A DNA stretch of 64,000 nucleotides from an uncultured Cocleimonas sp. (GCF_947495625.1 NZ_CANLZW010000023.1:1-64000); one strand, 5' to 3'; counted from the first letter of the stretch, positions 26,873-37,636 are shown. The notes: a model not told the origin generated them from the sequence alone. Program-made: numbers and translations.

Positions 26873-27457
26873 ATGAGCATCACCCTATTTCAAGATCGTA
26901 TCTTCCCACGCCACATATCTGACTTAATGAATCTAATGCATATGATGGTTTTCAATGGCACTGACGGTGAAGAAAAGTGGGATACCTATCTGGATTTACG
27001 TCAAAAAGAATGTGTCGCACTAGCATTGGCACAATACTACCAATGCGATCATTGTGTTTCGCACCACTTAAAAGCAGCTCATAAGCTTGGCAAGATGGAG
27101 CCTGAAACGCTCCAACAGAACATCAGCAGAATTATTTTGTTTTTACGTATCGATACCAGAGCCATTAGCCAGTCAGAGAAAGAGCACTGGATTAATGCAT
27201 GGAAACGTTTCGCCCATAAAATTGCGGTTACTAGTGGCGATAATGCTACACCTTATTTGATTGGTTTAGCGATTGGCATAGCACGTGACGATGAGTTTTT
27301 AATTGATTTTTGTGGCAACGATATTAAGCAGATTCTTATCGATCAGGATATTGAAGTGCTCCCTGCTATTGGAGAATTGGAATCAATTGTGATTTTCATG
27401 AAAGCGGCGGCATCAAAGAATCGTGTGGCCGAAAAGCTGGGTAGAATTTTTTCTTAG
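26873..27457 (+). CDS. AhpD/carboxymuconolactone-decarboxylase-like protein
   Basis: A 194-residue soluble helical protein. The key block is LRQKECVALALAQYYQCDHCVSHHLKAAHKLG, with the CxxC-xxx-H redox motif (CDHC, then H) of the AhpD/CMD family, whose members reduce peroxiredoxins or act on small molecules. A second half with LAIGIARDDEFLIDFCG is unusual and longer than a minimal CMD domain. AGAGGAAACAAA precedes the ATG. Any peroxide-defence role is inferred from the motif. Confidence 0.65.
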   Translation: MSITLFQDRIFPRHISDLMNLMHMMVFNGTDGEEKWDTYLDLRQKECVALALAQYYQCDHCVSHHLKAAHKLGKMEPETLQQNISRIILFLRIDTRAISQSEKEHWINAWKRFAHKIAVTSGDNATPYLIGLAIGIARDDEFLIDFCGNDIKQILIDQDIEVLPAIGELESIVIFMKAAASKNRVAEKLGRIFS

Positions 27458-27596
27458 ACTAAATAAATCTCATAACTGTGAAGTAGTTACCCCTAAATAA
27501 GGGATGAAACAAAAAGCTACGAAAGTATCACTGGCATGAACCAAAACGACAAAAAACTCTCCTTACTCAATAACATCTGAGAAAAAGAGGACCATT

Positions 27597-28061
27597 ATGA
27601 AAAAACTTAAGTTTACAACAACGCTAACTGTAGCTATTGCGCTAAGCACACTTTTAACTGCTTGTTCAACGGCACCAGCTACCAGCAGCCGACCTAACAC
27701 TATAAAAAAACAACCGGTGATTCAGGTACAAAAAGCGACCATCTCTGAAGTTAAAAAAGTGTCAGTTGCTGATCCTAGCGCTAATAGCAGCGTGCTTCGA
27801 ACTACTGGCTCAATTGCTGGTTCTATTCTTGGCTCTGCAAGTATTGCCGGATCAATTATCGGCAGCATGATTGGAAGTGCAGCGGGTAGTAGTGCGGATA
27901 AAGATTTAAGTAGAAAACCGGGATTAGAAATTTCCCTGTTACTGGATAATGGAGAAAACGTTGTTGTGACTCAGCTTGAAAGTGAGACACAAACCTTCAA
28001 AACTGGCGACAAAGTTAAGCTAGTTAAAAATGAAAGTTATGCGCAGGTGCAGCATTTATAA
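27597..28061 (+). CDS. Glycine-zipper lipoprotein
   Basis: A 154-residue lipoprotein. The signal peptide ends in the lipobox LLTAC (cysteine at about residue 23), so it should be lipid-anchored, probably in the outer membrane since the +2 residue is Ser. A glycine/alanine zipper follows in the middle (SIAGSILGSASIAGSIIGSM), as in SlyB/Pcp-type proteins. The C-terminal 45 residues form a small beta-rich domain (ISLLLDNGENVVVTQLES). AAGAGGACC precedes the ATG. A strong hairpin follows the stop. Confidence 0.8.
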   Translation: MKKLKFTTTLTVAIALSTLLTACSTAPATSSRPNTIKKQPVIQVQKATISEVKKVSVADPSANSSVLRTTGSIAGSILGSASIAGSIIGSMIGSAAGSSADKDLSRKPGLEISLLLDNGENVVVTQLESETQTFKTGDKVKLVKNESYAQVQHL

Positions 28062-28138
28062 GCACTTGTATTATCATTTGATAATTATTCTCTAAAAAAA
28101 TCGAACAAACGCAATAACCACATCTATTCATATTAAAA

Positions 28139-28162
28139 GGGGTGTCATTAAAATGACACCCC
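28139..28162. terminator. Perfect 11-bp hairpin between convergent genes, fused to a C-rich element
   Basis: GGGGTGTCATT (28139-28149) pairs exactly with AATGACACCCC (28152-28162), followed by CGTACTTATAAGCATATTTTT. The right arm plus the following CGTACTTAT reads as the dispersed C-rich element. It serves the lipoprotein gene (plus) and probably the DUF533 gene (minus). Confidence 0.85.
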
Positions 28163-28198
28163 CGTACTTATAAGCATATTTTTAAAACAAATATTCGC

Positions 28199-28942
28199 TT
28201 AAGCTAATTCTTCTTCTTTCACTTTTTGCAATTGAGCCACCAAATCATCTGGCAATCCCATTTCTTTTGCTAATGAATCTAAATAATCGCGCTCCATAGA
28301 GTTCTCTCGATCCGTTACTACTGCCGAGACTAAGTAAATTTCTGACGCCATTGCCTGACTTTTCGCCATTGCCGCTATTTCTTTTACATCGAGTGGTCTC
28401 GCAATTTCTGCCTGCAGAATACCTTCTACTTCATCACCAAGCTCTAGTTTTACTATCTGCTCTTTGATTGCCGTTTCTTCTTTGCTATTCACATGGCCGT
28501 CTGCTTTAGCTGCAGCAACCATCGCTCTTAGTAAGGTTTGACTACGATCATTCGCTTGTTCTGGCTCGAGTTTGTCAAAATTAATTAAACGTCCCTCACT
28601 ATTACCTTGACCCGCCGCTTCTTTGGCAATGTCTTCATATTCCTGAGCGGTGGCATTTCTTTCTGACATCCAGTTTTGATAGGCTTTGTAACCAATGCCA
28701 CCAATTGCTGCGAGACTGCCAATTTTTAGTGCTGAACCTGTTACTCTGCGCCCTGCTCCAGTACCTAAAAGCAATGCAAGAACGCCTGCGGCCATTGCAC
28801 CTTTTTTCATACCATCTAATTTGGCATCACGCTCTTCGCCTGCTTCAGGTAATTGTAATTTTTCTTCTGCTATGGTTTGACCTTTACTCGCAAGGTCTTT
28901 GCCTGTTTTGAGTAATTCATCGAGGAATGATTTGGTATCCAT
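28199..28942 (-). CDS. DUF533-family (YebE-like) inner-membrane protein with TerB-like domain
   Basis: A 247-residue protein. An N-terminal helix (MDTKSFLDELLKTGKDL) is followed by a glycine-rich hydrophobic segment (about residues 48-82, GAMAAGVLALLLGTGAG, then IGSLAAIGGIGYKAYQ) and a C-terminal TerB-like helical domain (LLRAMVAAAKADGHVNSKEE, YLVSAVVTDREN). The open frame reaches 28966, but AGGAG 7 bases before the ATG at 28942 and the family start favour the shorter form. The function of DUF533 is unknown. Confidence 0.88.
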   Translation of the reverse strand: MDTKSFLDELLKTGKDLASKGQTIAEEKLQLPEAGEERDAKLDGMKKGAMAAGVLALLLGTGAGRRVTGSALKIGSLAAIGGIGYKAYQNWMSERNATAQEYEDIAKEAAGQGNSEGRLINFDKLEPEQANDRSQTLLRAMVAAAKADGHVNSKEETAIKEQIVKLELGDEVEGILQAEIARPLDVKEIAAMAKSQAMASEIYLVSAVVTDRENSMERDYLDSLAKEMGLPDDLVAQLQKVKEEELA

Positions 28943-29027
28943 GTTGTTGCTCCTTGTTAGTATCACTCTAATTAATAGGGGCTAAATGGTGTTTTTTCAA
29001 GTAATTAGGCAAAGTGTATTCAATTAA

Positions 29028-29045
29028 TGACCCCCCTCACCTTTG
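29028..29045 (+). repeat. C-rich element, degenerate copy
   Basis: TGACCCCCCTCACCTTTGG: C6 is present but the TACTT part is altered and no T-tract follows directly. Confidence 0.4.
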
Positions 29046-29126
29046 GATTAGTATTACATTTTTTTCGTTTAAAGAAGTAAATTGAATTAATGCTCCGCGA
29101 GCTACTTTTATATTTATTGCAGACAT

Positions 29127-29161
29127 AAAAAAAGCGAGACCTAAAGGACTCGCTTTTTTTT
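29127..29161. terminator. Intrinsic terminator of the cold-shock gene
   Basis: GCGAG (29134-29138) and CTCGC (29149-29153) are flanked by A7 and T8, so the hairpin with U-tract works on the minus strand 60 bases after the cold-shock stop codon. Confidence 0.88.
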
Positions 29162-29220
29162 GATCTCACCTCTTGCGAGGTAAGAACTACAATTTAATTA
29201 GTAGTTACAAAAGTAACAAA

Positions 29221-29427
29221 TTAAAGAGCAGTGATGTTCTCAGCTTGAGGACCTTTTTGGCCTTCAGTAACTGTGAACTCAACTTTTTGACCTTCTTGAA
29301 GAGTCTTGAAGCCGTCACCCTGAATCGCAGAGAAGTGTGCGAAAACGTCTGGGCCAGACTCTTGCTCGATAAAACCAAAGCCTTTAGATTCGTTGAACCA
29401 TTTAACAGTTCCAGTAGTAGTAGACAT
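29221..29427 (-). CDS. CspA-family cold-shock protein
   Basis: A 68-residue single cold-shock domain, the usual length. RNP1 is KGFGFIEQ and RNP2 is DVFAHFSAI, the single-stranded nucleic-acid-binding motifs; the N-terminus [11 protein letters not shown] is diagnostic. Such proteins melt RNA structure and act as transcription antiterminators. The gene has a strong promoter far upstream, giving a leader of about 180 bases, as in cold-inducible cspA genes, and its own terminator. Which paralogue it is cannot be decided. Confidence 0.96.
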   Translation of the reverse strand: MSTTTGTVKWFNESKGFGFIEQESGPDVFAHFSAIQGDGFKTLQEGQKVEFTVTEGQKGPQAENITAL

Positions 29428-29607
29428 AATATTTTCCTATTATTCAAAGTTTTTAAATGTGCCTTTTAAGCGTTTCCAGCATGGAAATACTCAGGCGGGT
29501 TTTGCTGAAGTGGTGTTGCTATGACTTTATGAATATCAGGACGAGGATCTAAACAGATGGAACTTCGAGATGGTGTTGCATAAATATTGTAACTTACTTT
29601 CAAGCTG
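29428..29607 (-). promoter_or_regulatory. Long 5' leader of the cold-shock mRNA
   Basis: The predicted start near 29607 leaves about 180 untranslated bases before the ATG at 29427. E. coli cspA has a comparably long leader that refolds with temperature. Thermosensing here is an inference from length and position. Confidence 0.5.
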
Positions 29608-29613
29608 TGACTA

Positions 29614-29641
29614 ATTATATAGTACACACACCATTAGTCAA
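29614..29641 (-). promoter_or_regulatory. Sigma-70 promoter of the cold-shock gene
   Basis: On the minus strand, TTGACT (29641-29636) and a perfect TATAAT (29619-29614) are separated by 16 bases. Confidence 0.7.
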
Positions 29642-30011
29642 ACAGAACACGAAAAAGTTCATAAAACTTTAATATAATGTTTGTTATTAGTTTTTATCTT
29701 ACGCTTTTGAAAATTAATAGCATAAACATCATAAAACTCTGATTATTCAATAATTTTGCTTAACGACTGACACCCCTTTCTAACAGCTATACACTTACTC
29801 TTTTTGATAAAATAAATAGATAAATTATTTATAATTTTGGAGATGAATATAATAAAAACTACCTAGATCCTCTTTTAATTGCAATCAATAGTTAATCAAA
29901 AACAGATAAAAAATAACTAATTCAGTCGTTACACTTGATATCGAGAAAGAATTAAATTACGAGATAAACAATAGATGCATCAAACCTTGTAACAGCTACT
30001 AAAACAAAAAT
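29642..30011. other. AT-rich gap between the cold-shock promoter and hda
   Basis: I see no gene, strong hairpin or repeat element in this stretch beyond A/T-rich sequence. Confidence 0.5.
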
Positions 30012-30731
30012 TTAGTCTAGCACCTGCTTTATAAAAGGTACGGTTATGACCGTTTTTTGAATCAGACTTTGCTCATCAAGTGTGTTTAAAATATCCATCA
30101 GGGATTCAATATCACGCGGATAACGACGAAACAAATATTCCAGCACACGATCACTCAATTCAAAACCGCGTTGCTCTGCTCTGGCCTGAAGGGCTTTGGG
30201 CTTATCTTCGTCACTCAGCGCATGGACCTGGTAACTCCCGCCCCAAATTAAACGCGAAGCCAAATCGGGCAACACACATTTCAAGTGTCTGGGATTTTCC
30301 TGAGAGCTCATAATCAAGCGCTGACCACGCTGGCGCGTACTATTAATCAAATTAAACAGCGCTGTCTCCCATTCCTTATCCCCTACAATTTCATCGACAT
30401 CGTCAATCGCAATAAAATTTGAATGACTTGTAATACCCGACAATATCTGGGTGCCATAGGTTTTAAGTTTTTTTAAAGGAATGTATGAAACGGGATATTT
30501 ATCGTTTGCGACTTCAGCACAACAAGCCTGCAACAAATGTGACTTACCTGATTTAGATTCTCCCCAGAGGATATTTTGCTGAGCTTCTGTTGATTGCGTA
30601 AATAATTTCAACGCGCCTATTAGCTCATGATTATCTAGCTCATGATTCTCGCCTGCCTCATCGACATAATATGAGGCAAAACGGTAGCCATCGCGGATTT
30701 GTACATTAAGTGTAAGCTGCTGGTTTGACAC
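30012..30731 (-). CDS. hda: DnaA regulatory inactivator Hda
   Basis: A 239-residue DnaA-like AAA+ protein that, with the DNA-loaded sliding clamp, stimulates ATP hydrolysis by DnaA and prevents re-initiation. The N-terminus MSNQQLTLNV contains a QLxL-type clamp-binding motif, as expected. Walker A is GESKSGKS (57-64), Walker B is FIAIDDVDEI, and a sensor region follows around SSQENPRHLK. It is the last gene of the run dapB, CDP-alcohol transferase, PerM-like, hda, with gaps of 24-50 bases. The perM-hda pairing is conserved in gammaproteobacteria. Confidence 0.93.
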   Translation of the reverse strand: MSNQQLTLNVQIRDGYRFASYYVDEAGENHELDNHELIGALKLFTQSTEAQQNILWGESKSGKSHLLQACCAEVANDKYPVSYIPLKKLKTYGTQILSGITSHSNFIAIDDVDEIVGDKEWETALFNLINSTRQRGQRLIMSSQENPRHLKCVLPDLASRLIWGGSYQVHALSDEDKPKALQARAEQRGFELSDRVLEYLFRRYPRDIESLMDILNTLDEQSLIQKTVITVPFIKQVLD

Positions 30732-30755
30732 GATTCTATTCAGTGATTAACTAAT

Positions 30756-31865
30756 TTAAGACGCTTTACTAGAGGCATCATCGTCATCGGCCGCTATTAA
30801 ACTATCCGGGGGCGAGCCATACAAATGGCTACCTTTGTAGGATTTATTCAAATGACGCATCACCACGGCAATTACAGCAAATACCGGTAACGCCAACAAA
30901 ATTCCAAAGAACCCAAATAACTGGCCTCCTGCTAACACTGCAAAGATAACAGCTACGGGATGTAAACCGATACGATCACCCACCAATAAAGGCGTAAGCA
31001 CAGTACCTTCGACCATCTGTGCAGCAACAAATACAGCGCCTACCCAGAGTAAATTCATCGGATCGTGTGTTTGCAATAGCACCGCAGCGCCAGCAACAAC
31101 AATACCTACGATTAATCCCATATACGGAATAAAACTTAACAGACCGGCGAGCATGCCAATCAATAATGAAAACTCTAAACCAACCAGCTTCAGACCTATT
31201 GAATAGATAGTACCGAGCGCCAGCATCACCATCATCTGACCGCGTAAAAATGCGCCCAGAACTTCATCTGACTCTTTAGCCAGAAGGCTGATTGTTGGCT
31301 CTACATCGCGAGGTAATAAATCGTGAATATAAGCAACAAGGCGATCCCAATCTCTTAGTAGATAGAAGCTAATGACTGGAATTAAAAATAGATTAGCTGC
31401 CCAGCCAATAACCACAAAACCCGAATGGGTGACCGTGCGCAACAGGCTCTTAAAGAAACTTCCGGCATGCGAGAAATAATCGGTGAAAGTCGATTTTAAT
31501 TGCTCTACTTCCAAAGCGGGAATATTGACACCAAAGGTTTCTTGCAGAGTAGGTTCTAAATTCACCATCAACCAGTCGATATAACTGGGCGCTTTAGTAA
31601 TGAGTAATCGAATCTGTGATTCCAAAAGGGGAATTAGAAACAGTAAAATCGGCAATACAATCAAAAAAGCAATGAAAAATACAACAACAACCGATAACGT
31701 CCGGGAAATATTAAATTTTTCTAAACGATCTACTAATGGATCACCCAGATATGCTAACAAAGCACCCGCAACAAAAGGCAATAAAATAGGCGCTAAAAAA
31801 TACAATAAACCTGCGCTGATTATGCCGATGGTTAGCCAAAACCAGCGCGAACTTTGAGTCATCAT
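30756..31865 (-). CDS. AI-2E-family (PerM/YdgG-like) transporter
   Basis: A 369-residue polytopic membrane protein of the AI-2E/UPF0118 family. It opens with SRWFWLTIGIISAGLLYFLAPILLPFVAGALLAYLGDP, has a soluble middle (about residues 85-150), and the late PYMGLIVGIVVAG, EGTVLTPLLVGDRIGLHPVAVIFAVLAGG and FGFFGILLALPVFAVIAV blocks diagnostic of the family. The neighbourhood next to hda fits PerM. Members include Na+/H+ antiporters and signal exporters, so the substrate is open. Confidence 0.9.
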   Translation of the reverse strand: MMTQSSRWFWLTIGIISAGLLYFLAPILLPFVAGALLAYLGDPLVDRLEKFNISRTLSVVVVFFIAFLIVLPILLFLIPLLESQIRLLITKAPSYIDWLMVNLEPTLQETFGVNIPALEVEQLKSTFTDYFSHAGSFFKSLLRTVTHSGFVVIGWAANLFLIPVISFYLLRDWDRLVAYIHDLLPRDVEPTISLLAKESDEVLGAFLRGQMMVMLALGTIYSIGLKLVGLEFSLLIGMLAGLLSFIPYMGLIVGIVVAGAAVLLQTHDPMNLLWVGAVFVAAQMVEGTVLTPLLVGDRIGLHPVAVIFAVLAGGQLFGFFGILLALPVFAVIAVVMRHLNKSYKGSHLYGSPPDSLIAADDDDASSKAS

Positions 31866-31915
31866 TTATTAGCCCTACTCTTAACCCTTTTAATAAAATT
31901 ATCTACTAACAATTG

Positions 31916-32488
31916 TCAGATTGCTCCGTTTTTATTGTGTTGTTTTTTGGAGAGATATTTAATTGTATATCGACTCCAATGAATCACATACATAATTCCG
32001 CTGAGCAGTGTTGTTATCGCCACACCATATTTAAGAATATTCAGTACTGGCTCGGTCATTGGGTTAATAGCCAAATGATACATCAAGGCCAGCACAAACG
32101 TTATCTGCATGGTGGTATTGATCTTGCTTATCAAAATCGGCGTCATACGTAACTCTCGTGTCACCCAGTGATAAACTATCGCCCCAAGCAATATAATCAA
32201 ATCACGAGAGATGACTAAAATCGCCAACCAGTTTGGGATAATATCTTTATAAGCGAGGGTAACGAATACAACGGTTAGCAATAATTTATCCGCTAATGGA
32301 TCTAGAAATCCACCGAGCTTACTTTGCCATTTATAGTTTCGCGCAAGAAATCCATCTATTGCGTCTGAAATTCCTGCTACAAAAATTAAAATTAAAGCAT
32401 TTTTCCACTCAGCATGTAATAACTGATGAGCAATTGGCAGCACTAATAAAATTCGTAAAGCACTGATTATATTTGGAATATGATGCAA
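31916..32488 (-). CDS. CDP-alcohol phosphatidyltransferase (PgsA-like)
   Basis: A 190-residue membrane enzyme of phospholipid synthesis. The catalytic signature DG-x2-AR-x8-G-x3-D-x3-D is complete in DAIDGFLARNYKWQSKLGGFLDPLADK, with six or so hydrophobic spans around it. Members transfer a phosphatidyl group from CDP-diacylglycerol to an alcohol; glycerol-3-phosphate is most likely, but this locus-specific type next to perM/hda may be a second PgsA-like paralogue, so no symbol is given. Confidence 0.87.
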   Translation of the reverse strand: MHHIPNIISALRILLVLPIAHQLLHAEWKNALILIFVAGISDAIDGFLARNYKWQSKLGGFLDPLADKLLLTVVFVTLAYKDIIPNWLAILVISRDLIILLGAIVYHWVTRELRMTPILISKINTTMQITFVLALMYHLAINPMTEPVLNILKYGVAITTLLSGIMYVIHWSRYTIKYLSKKQHNKNGAI

Positions 32489-32515
32489 TATAATTTCAAC
32501 CTGTTAATTAACTGC

Positions 32516-33367
<852 letters not shown>

Positions 33368-33375
33368 TCATTAAA

Positions 33376-33400
33376 TCACCCCCGTACTTTAAGGGGTTTA
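33376..33400 (+). repeat. C-rich element between dnaJ and dapB
   Basis: TCACCCCCGTACTTTAAGGG then GTTTATTT: CCCC pairs with GGGG over an 8-base loop, and the symmetrical arms give a hairpin on either strand. The dnaJ stop codon lies inside its right edge. Confidence 0.8.
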
Positions 33401-34558
33401 TTTGGTATCTGCTTCGTTTTCAAACCAGCCTTTCACTTCATCAAAGAATGATTTTGCCTTAGTACCCCAACCATGCTGTTGCGGACTGTGCTTCTCGCCA
33501 CCTTTTTCAAGTGCAGCCTGAAACTGCTCAAGTAACTTCTTTTGTTTTGAGGTTAGGTTGATCGGAGTTTCTACGTCGATACGACATAACAAATCACCTG
33601 TCATACTACTGCGCACAGACTTAACGCCTTTGCCACGCAAGCGGAAAACTTTAGCTGTTTGTGTTTCAGCAGGAATTTTTAAACTGACTTCACCCCTTAA
33701 CGTTGGTACGTTTATATTTCCACCTAAAGCAGCTTGTGTAAATGGAATCGGCATCACACAGTGCAAATCATTTCCATCACGGGTAAAAATCTCATGCTCT
33801 TTAAGGTGCATTTGAACATAAAGATCGCCTGATGGACCGCCATTTATGCCAGCTTCACCTTCGCCACTTAAGCGAATACGATCGCCCGTATCAACGCCTT
33901 CCGGAATTTTAACTTCGAGTGTTTTCTTCTGCTCTACACGACCTTCTCCATGACAATCATCACATGGATCTGAAATAACGGTTCCCGCACCATGACAATG
34001 AGGACAGGTTTGTTGTACCGAGAAAAAGCCTTGCTGAATTCTGACCTGGCCTTGTCCATGACAGGTACCACAAGTTTCTGGATGACTGCCTTCTTTCGCA
34101 CCACTACCGTCACAAGTCTCACACGTTTGTTTGCTTGGTACGCGAATGTCTACGCTTGTTCCGAAGACTGCTTCTTCTAAGGTAAGTTCTAGATTGTATT
34201 GTAAATCACTACCTCGATAAGCAGCAGTTCCGCCGCCTCCGCCACCACGTGATCCACCGAAGATATCTTCAAAGATATCACCAAATCCACCAAAGCCAGA
34301 ACCGCCACCACCGAAACCGCCGCCTTGTGAGCCATCAACACCAGCATGACCAAATTGGTCATAAGCTGCGCGTTTTTGTGAATCAGAGAGGATTTCATAT
34401 GCCTCTTTGATTTCTTTAAATTTTATTTCTGCTTCATGATTATCAGGGTTTCTATCAGGATGAAATTTCATAGCCATGCGGCGATATGCTTTTTTCAGAT
34501 CTGCTTCGCTACAACTTTTTGAAACACTCAAAATTTCGTAATAACATTGTTTGGACAT
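33398..34558 (-). CDS. dnaJ: Chaperone DnaJ (Hsp40)
   Basis: A 386-residue type I Hsp40 co-chaperone of DnaK. The J-domain runs from residue 1 to about 70 with HPD in MKFHPDRNP; a long Gly/Phe-rich linker follows (about residues 72-115). Four CxxCxGxG zinc-binding repeats follow ([32 protein letters not shown]), then the substrate-binding C-terminal domains. The N-terminal cysteines in [21 protein letters not shown] are unusual. It is separated from dnaK by about 200 bases containing two stem-loops. Confidence 0.97.
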   Translation of the reverse strand: MSKQCYYEILSVSKSCSEADLKKAYRRMAMKFHPDRNPDNHEAEIKFKEIKEAYEILSDSQKRAAYDQFGHAGVDGSQGGGFGGGGSGFGGFGDIFEDIFGGSRGGGGGGTAAYRGSDLQYNLELTLEEAVFGTSVDIRVPSKQTCETCDGSGAKEGSHPETCGTCHGQGQVRIQQGFFSVQQTCPHCHGAGTVISDPCDDCHGEGRVEQKKTLEVKIPEGVDTGDRIRLSGEGEAGINGGPSGDLYVQMHLKEHEIFTRDGNDLHCVMPIPFTQAALGGNINVPTLRGEVSLKIPAETQTAKVFRLRGKGVKSVRSSMTGDLLCRIDVETPINLTSKQKKLLEQFQAALEKGGEKHSPQQHGWGTKAKSFFDEVKGWFENEADTK

Positions 34559-34678
34559 GATGAAACCTTTTTTCTTTAAACTATATAAACAATAAATGTG
34601 CTGCGCTTAAACTAGAACCACTTAAAACAGAACCGTTTAAACCGAGTTTGTAAAACCAGTAGAACGCTAAAACAAAAT

Positions 34679-34752
34679 AAGGCGCAAAGGTTAAAAACCT
34701 ATGCACCTTATGTGTCTACCCACCTCTTAAATTAAAGTATTAAGAGGCATTT
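34679..34752. terminator. Two stem-loops between dnaK and dnaJ
   Basis: The first, nearest dnaK, pairs CCTCTTAA with TTAAGAGG (8 bp, about 34722-34745). The second pairs AAGGCGCAAAGGT (34679-34691) with ACCTATGCACCTT (34697-34709) over about 13 bp with one mismatch. Only weakly T-rich sequence follows, so they may attenuate or stabilise mRNA rather than fully terminate. Confidence 0.6.
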
Positions 34753-34760
34753 TTTGCGTT

Positions 34761-36677
34761 TTACTTCTTTTCGTCTTCTGCATCAACTTCTTCAAACTCA
34801 GCATCAACAACATCGTCATCTTCTGCAGAAGCTTGCTCACCTTCTGGTGCTGCACCTGCTTCGCCGCCTGCTGCAGCTTGAGCTAGAGCACCTGATGCTT
34901 CCATCAACTCTTGAGATTTCTTCTCAATCAAGTCTTTGTCATCACCTTTAAGTGCTTCTTTAAGTTCTTCAACTAATGCAGTGACTTTAGTCTTCTCTGC
35001 TTCATCAACCTTATCACCGTATTCTGCTAAAGACTTCTCAGTTGCGTGTACAAGACCATCAGCCTGATTACGTGCATCAATTAACTCACGCGCTTTCTTA
35101 TCTTCTTCAGCGTGTGCTTCAGCATCTTTAACCATTGCATCAACTTCTTCGTCACTCAAGCCAGATGAAGCTTTGATCTGGATAGATTGCTCTTTGCCAG
35201 TCGCTTTATCTTTTGCCGATACGTTCAAGATACCGTTTGCATCGATGTCTAAAGTAACTTCAATTTGTGGCTGTCCGCGTGGTGCAGGTGGGATGTCAGT
35301 TAAGTCGAAACGACCTAGTGACTTGTTACCCGTTGCCATTTCGCGTTCACCTTGAAGTACATGTACTGTTACTGCATTCTGATTATCATCTGCAGTTGAG
35401 AACACTTGCTGTGCCTTTGTAGGAATAGTTGTGTTCTTCTCAATAAGCTTGGTCATTACCCCGCCCATTGTTTCAATACCTAGTGATAAAGGTGTTACGT
35501 CAAGAAGTAATACATCTTTAACATCACCACCTAATACACCACCTTGAATCGCTGCACCAACTGCTACTGCTTCATCAGGATTAACGTCTTTACGTGGCTC
35601 TTTACCAAAGAAGTCCGTTACTGCTTGCTGAACCATTGGCATACGTGTTTGACCACCAACCAAGATTACGTCGTTGATTTCAGATCCTTTTAGACCAGCA
35701 TCTTTCAGTGCAACTTTACAAGGCTCGATAGTACGCTTAACTAAATCTTCAACCAGTGACTCTAACTTCGCACGAGTAAGTTTAACGTTTAAGTGCTTAG
35801 GTCCAGAAGCATCAGCGGTGATGTAAGGAAGATTCACATCAGTCTGAGTTGCAGATGAAAGCTCAATTTTCGCTTTTTCTGCAGCTTCTTTTAAACGTTG
35901 TAGCGCTAATGGATCGCTATGTAGATCAACACTATTGTCTTTCTTAAACTCGTCTGCAAGATAGTCGATAAGACGCATATCAAAGTCTTCACCACCAAGG
36001 AATGTATCACCATTGGTTGCTAGTACTTCGAACTGGTACTCGCCGTCGATCTCTGCAATTTCGATGATTGATACGTCAAACGTTCCACCACCCAGGTCGT
36101 AAACAGCAATCGTGCTATCGCCTTTCGCCATTTTATCCATACCGTAAGCAAGTGCTGCGGCAGTTGGCTCGTTGATAATACGCTTAACATCTAAACCAGC
36201 GATTTTACCCGCATCTTTAGTTGCTTGACGCTGTGAGTCATTGAAGTATGCAGGAACAGTAATAACTGCTTCTGTTACTGACTCACCTAAGTAAGCTTCA
36301 GCATCTTTCTTAAGTTTTTGAAGGATACGTGCTGACACCTCAGGAGGTGACATCTTCTTACCATTCGCTTCTACCCATGCATCGCCGTTATCAGCTTTCA
36401 TGATTTTGTATGGCACAAGCTTAATATCTTTTTGTACCGCTTCTTCTTCAAAAGTACGACCGATTAAACGCTTGATTGCATAAAGCGTGTTTTCAGGGTT
36501 CGTTACTGATTGACGCTTAGCTGGCTGACCTACTAATACTTCGTCGTTTGCAAATGCAACGATCGAAGGCGTTGTGCGATCGCCTTCAGCGTTCTCGATA
36601 ACTTTAGGCTTGTCACCTTCCATTACTGCGACACAGGAGTTTGTGGTTCCTAAGTCAATTCCGATTATTTTTCCCAT
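34761..36677 (-). CDS. dnaK: Chaperone DnaK (Hsp70)
   Basis: A 638-residue Hsp70 ATPase. The N-terminus [16 protein letters not shown] and the phosphate/adenosine motifs [13 protein letters not shown] and [14 protein letters not shown] are intact. The linker [16 protein letters not shown] leads to the peptide-binding domain and a helical lid. The C-terminal tail is acidic and ends in an [10 protein letters not shown]-type sequence. It lies downstream of grpE with a 226-base gap containing a weak sigma-32-like site. Confidence 0.98.
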   Translation of the reverse strand: MGKIIGIDLGTTNSCVAVMEGDKPKVIENAEGDRTTPSIVAFANDEVLVGQPAKRQSVTNPENTLYAIKRLIGRTFEEEAVQKDIKLVPYKIMKADNGDAWVEANGKKMSPPEVSARILQKLKKDAEAYLGESVTEAVITVPAYFNDSQRQATKDAGKIAGLDVKRIINEPTAAALAYGMDKMAKGDSTIAVYDLGGGTFDVSIIEIAEIDGEYQFEVLATNGDTFLGGEDFDMRLIDYLADEFKKDNSVDLHSDPLALQRLKEAAEKAKIELSSATQTDVNLPYITADASGPKHLNVKLTRAKLESLVEDLVKRTIEPCKVALKDAGLKGSEINDVILVGGQTRMPMVQQAVTDFFGKEPRKDVNPDEAVAVGAAIQGGVLGGDVKDVLLLDVTPLSLGIETMGGVMTKLIEKNTTIPTKAQQVFSTADDNQNAVTVHVLQGEREMATGNKSLGRFDLTDIPPAPRGQPQIEVTLDIDANGILNVSAKDKATGKEQSIQIKASSGLSDEEVDAMVKDAEAHAEEDKKARELIDARNQADGLVHATEKSLAEYGDKVDEAEKTKVTALVEELKEALKGDDKDLIEKKSQELMEASGALAQAAAGGEAGAAPEGEQASAEDDDVVDAEFEEVDAEDEKK

Positions 36678-36777
36678 GTTAATTCTCTCTTAAATGTGTT
36701 TATTACTGTCAATAACTTTGGACTGAATATTGTGTCAATCTAGAGTTACGTTAATATCAAAAAATGTTGTAATAAAT

Positions 36778-36803
36778 GTGTGGTTATTTGTTTATTTATC
36801 AAG
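36778..36803 (-). promoter_or_regulatory. Weak sigma-32-like site before dnaK
   Basis: On the minus strand, CTTGAT (36803-36798), a 14-base spacer and CCACAC (36783-36778). The spacing is right but the -10 half is only a partial match to CCCCAT. Confidence 0.3.
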
Positions 36804-36903
36804 GTTAAAATCAATAAAAAATCCACATTTATTTTATTTCTTTATTTGTTACCTAGTCAGATACACTTTTCGTGTTACTGAATAAGGCAGTCAAAATAAC
36901 TAT

Positions 36904-37500
36904 TTAGTTTTTAGCAACCATTACCATTGCAGGGCGAACCAGACGACCATTTAAGGTATAGCCTTTTTGCATAACCGCACTGACATGATCATTCTCATAT
37001 TCTTCGCTCGGCTGCATTGCCATTGCCTGATGCAGATCAGGATTAAATTTTTCACCCAATGGATCAACAGCAATAACATTAAACTTTTCCATTGCCGCTT
37101 TTAGGACATTCATGGTTAAGCCAATACCTTCGCGAATCTGTTCAACTTCACCTTCTACCGCATACCCCATTTCCAGGCTGTCAGCTACGGGTAAAATTTC
37201 TTCCACAAATTTCTTTACCGAATATTTATGCGCATCTTCAACCTGCTTTTCACAACGCTTACGTAAATTGTCCATCTCAGCTTGAATTCGCAGTGCCTTA
37301 TCCCAGTTATCATTGGCTTTGGCTTCTGCTTCTTCCAGCTTCTGTTGTAAAGATTCTATGGTGACTTCTTCAGCGCCATTGGGCATCTCGGCAGATGCTT
37401 CTTCTTGCTGATTAACATCGTTTTCTACGATGTTATCAACATTGTTCTCGACGTTATTTTCCATATTATCTTGGTTACTATTATTTTCAGATTCGCTCAT
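36904..37500 (-). CDS. grpE: Nucleotide exchange factor GrpE
   Basis: A 198-residue exchange factor for DnaK. A long Asn/Glu-rich disordered N-terminus (about 45 residues) is followed by the coiled-coil dimerisation helix (ESLQQKLEEAEAKANDNWDKALRIQAEMDNLRKR) and the beta-wing domain with the conserved DPLGEKFNPDLHQAM and GYTLNGRLVRPAMVMV. A good heat-shock promoter lies about 75-100 bases upstream. Confidence 0.96.
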   Translation of the reverse strand: MSESENNSNQDNMENNVENNVDNIVENDVNQQEEASAEMPNGAEEVTIESLQQKLEEAEAKANDNWDKALRIQAEMDNLRKRCEKQVEDAHKYSVKKFVEEILPVADSLEMGYAVEGEVEQIREGIGLTMNVLKAAMEKFNVIAVDPLGEKFNPDLHQAMAMQPSEEYENDHVSAVMQKGYTLNGRLVRPAMVMVAKN

Positions 37501-37575
37501 GAGCTATCGACCTAATATTTGTTTGTGTTTAATAAATTTTAATAAAGCTTTAATTCACTTAATGTGCGATAAAAA

Positions 37576-37601
37576 GTGGGGATTCTAAGTAATAATTCAA
37601 G
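37576..37601 (-). promoter_or_regulatory. Sigma-32 heat-shock promoter of grpE
   Basis: On the minus strand, CTTGAA (37601-37596), a 14-base spacer and CCCCAC (37581-37576), close to the RpoH consensus CTTGAAA/CCCCAT. Confidence 0.7.
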
Positions 37602-37636
37602 GAAATTTTATTGTTTTTTGCCTTTCTCGAATAATT

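Noticed and set aside
29765-29780. Possible C-rich element (GACACCCCTTTCTA)
   Set aside because: Only C4 and no TACTT or T-tract; too weak.
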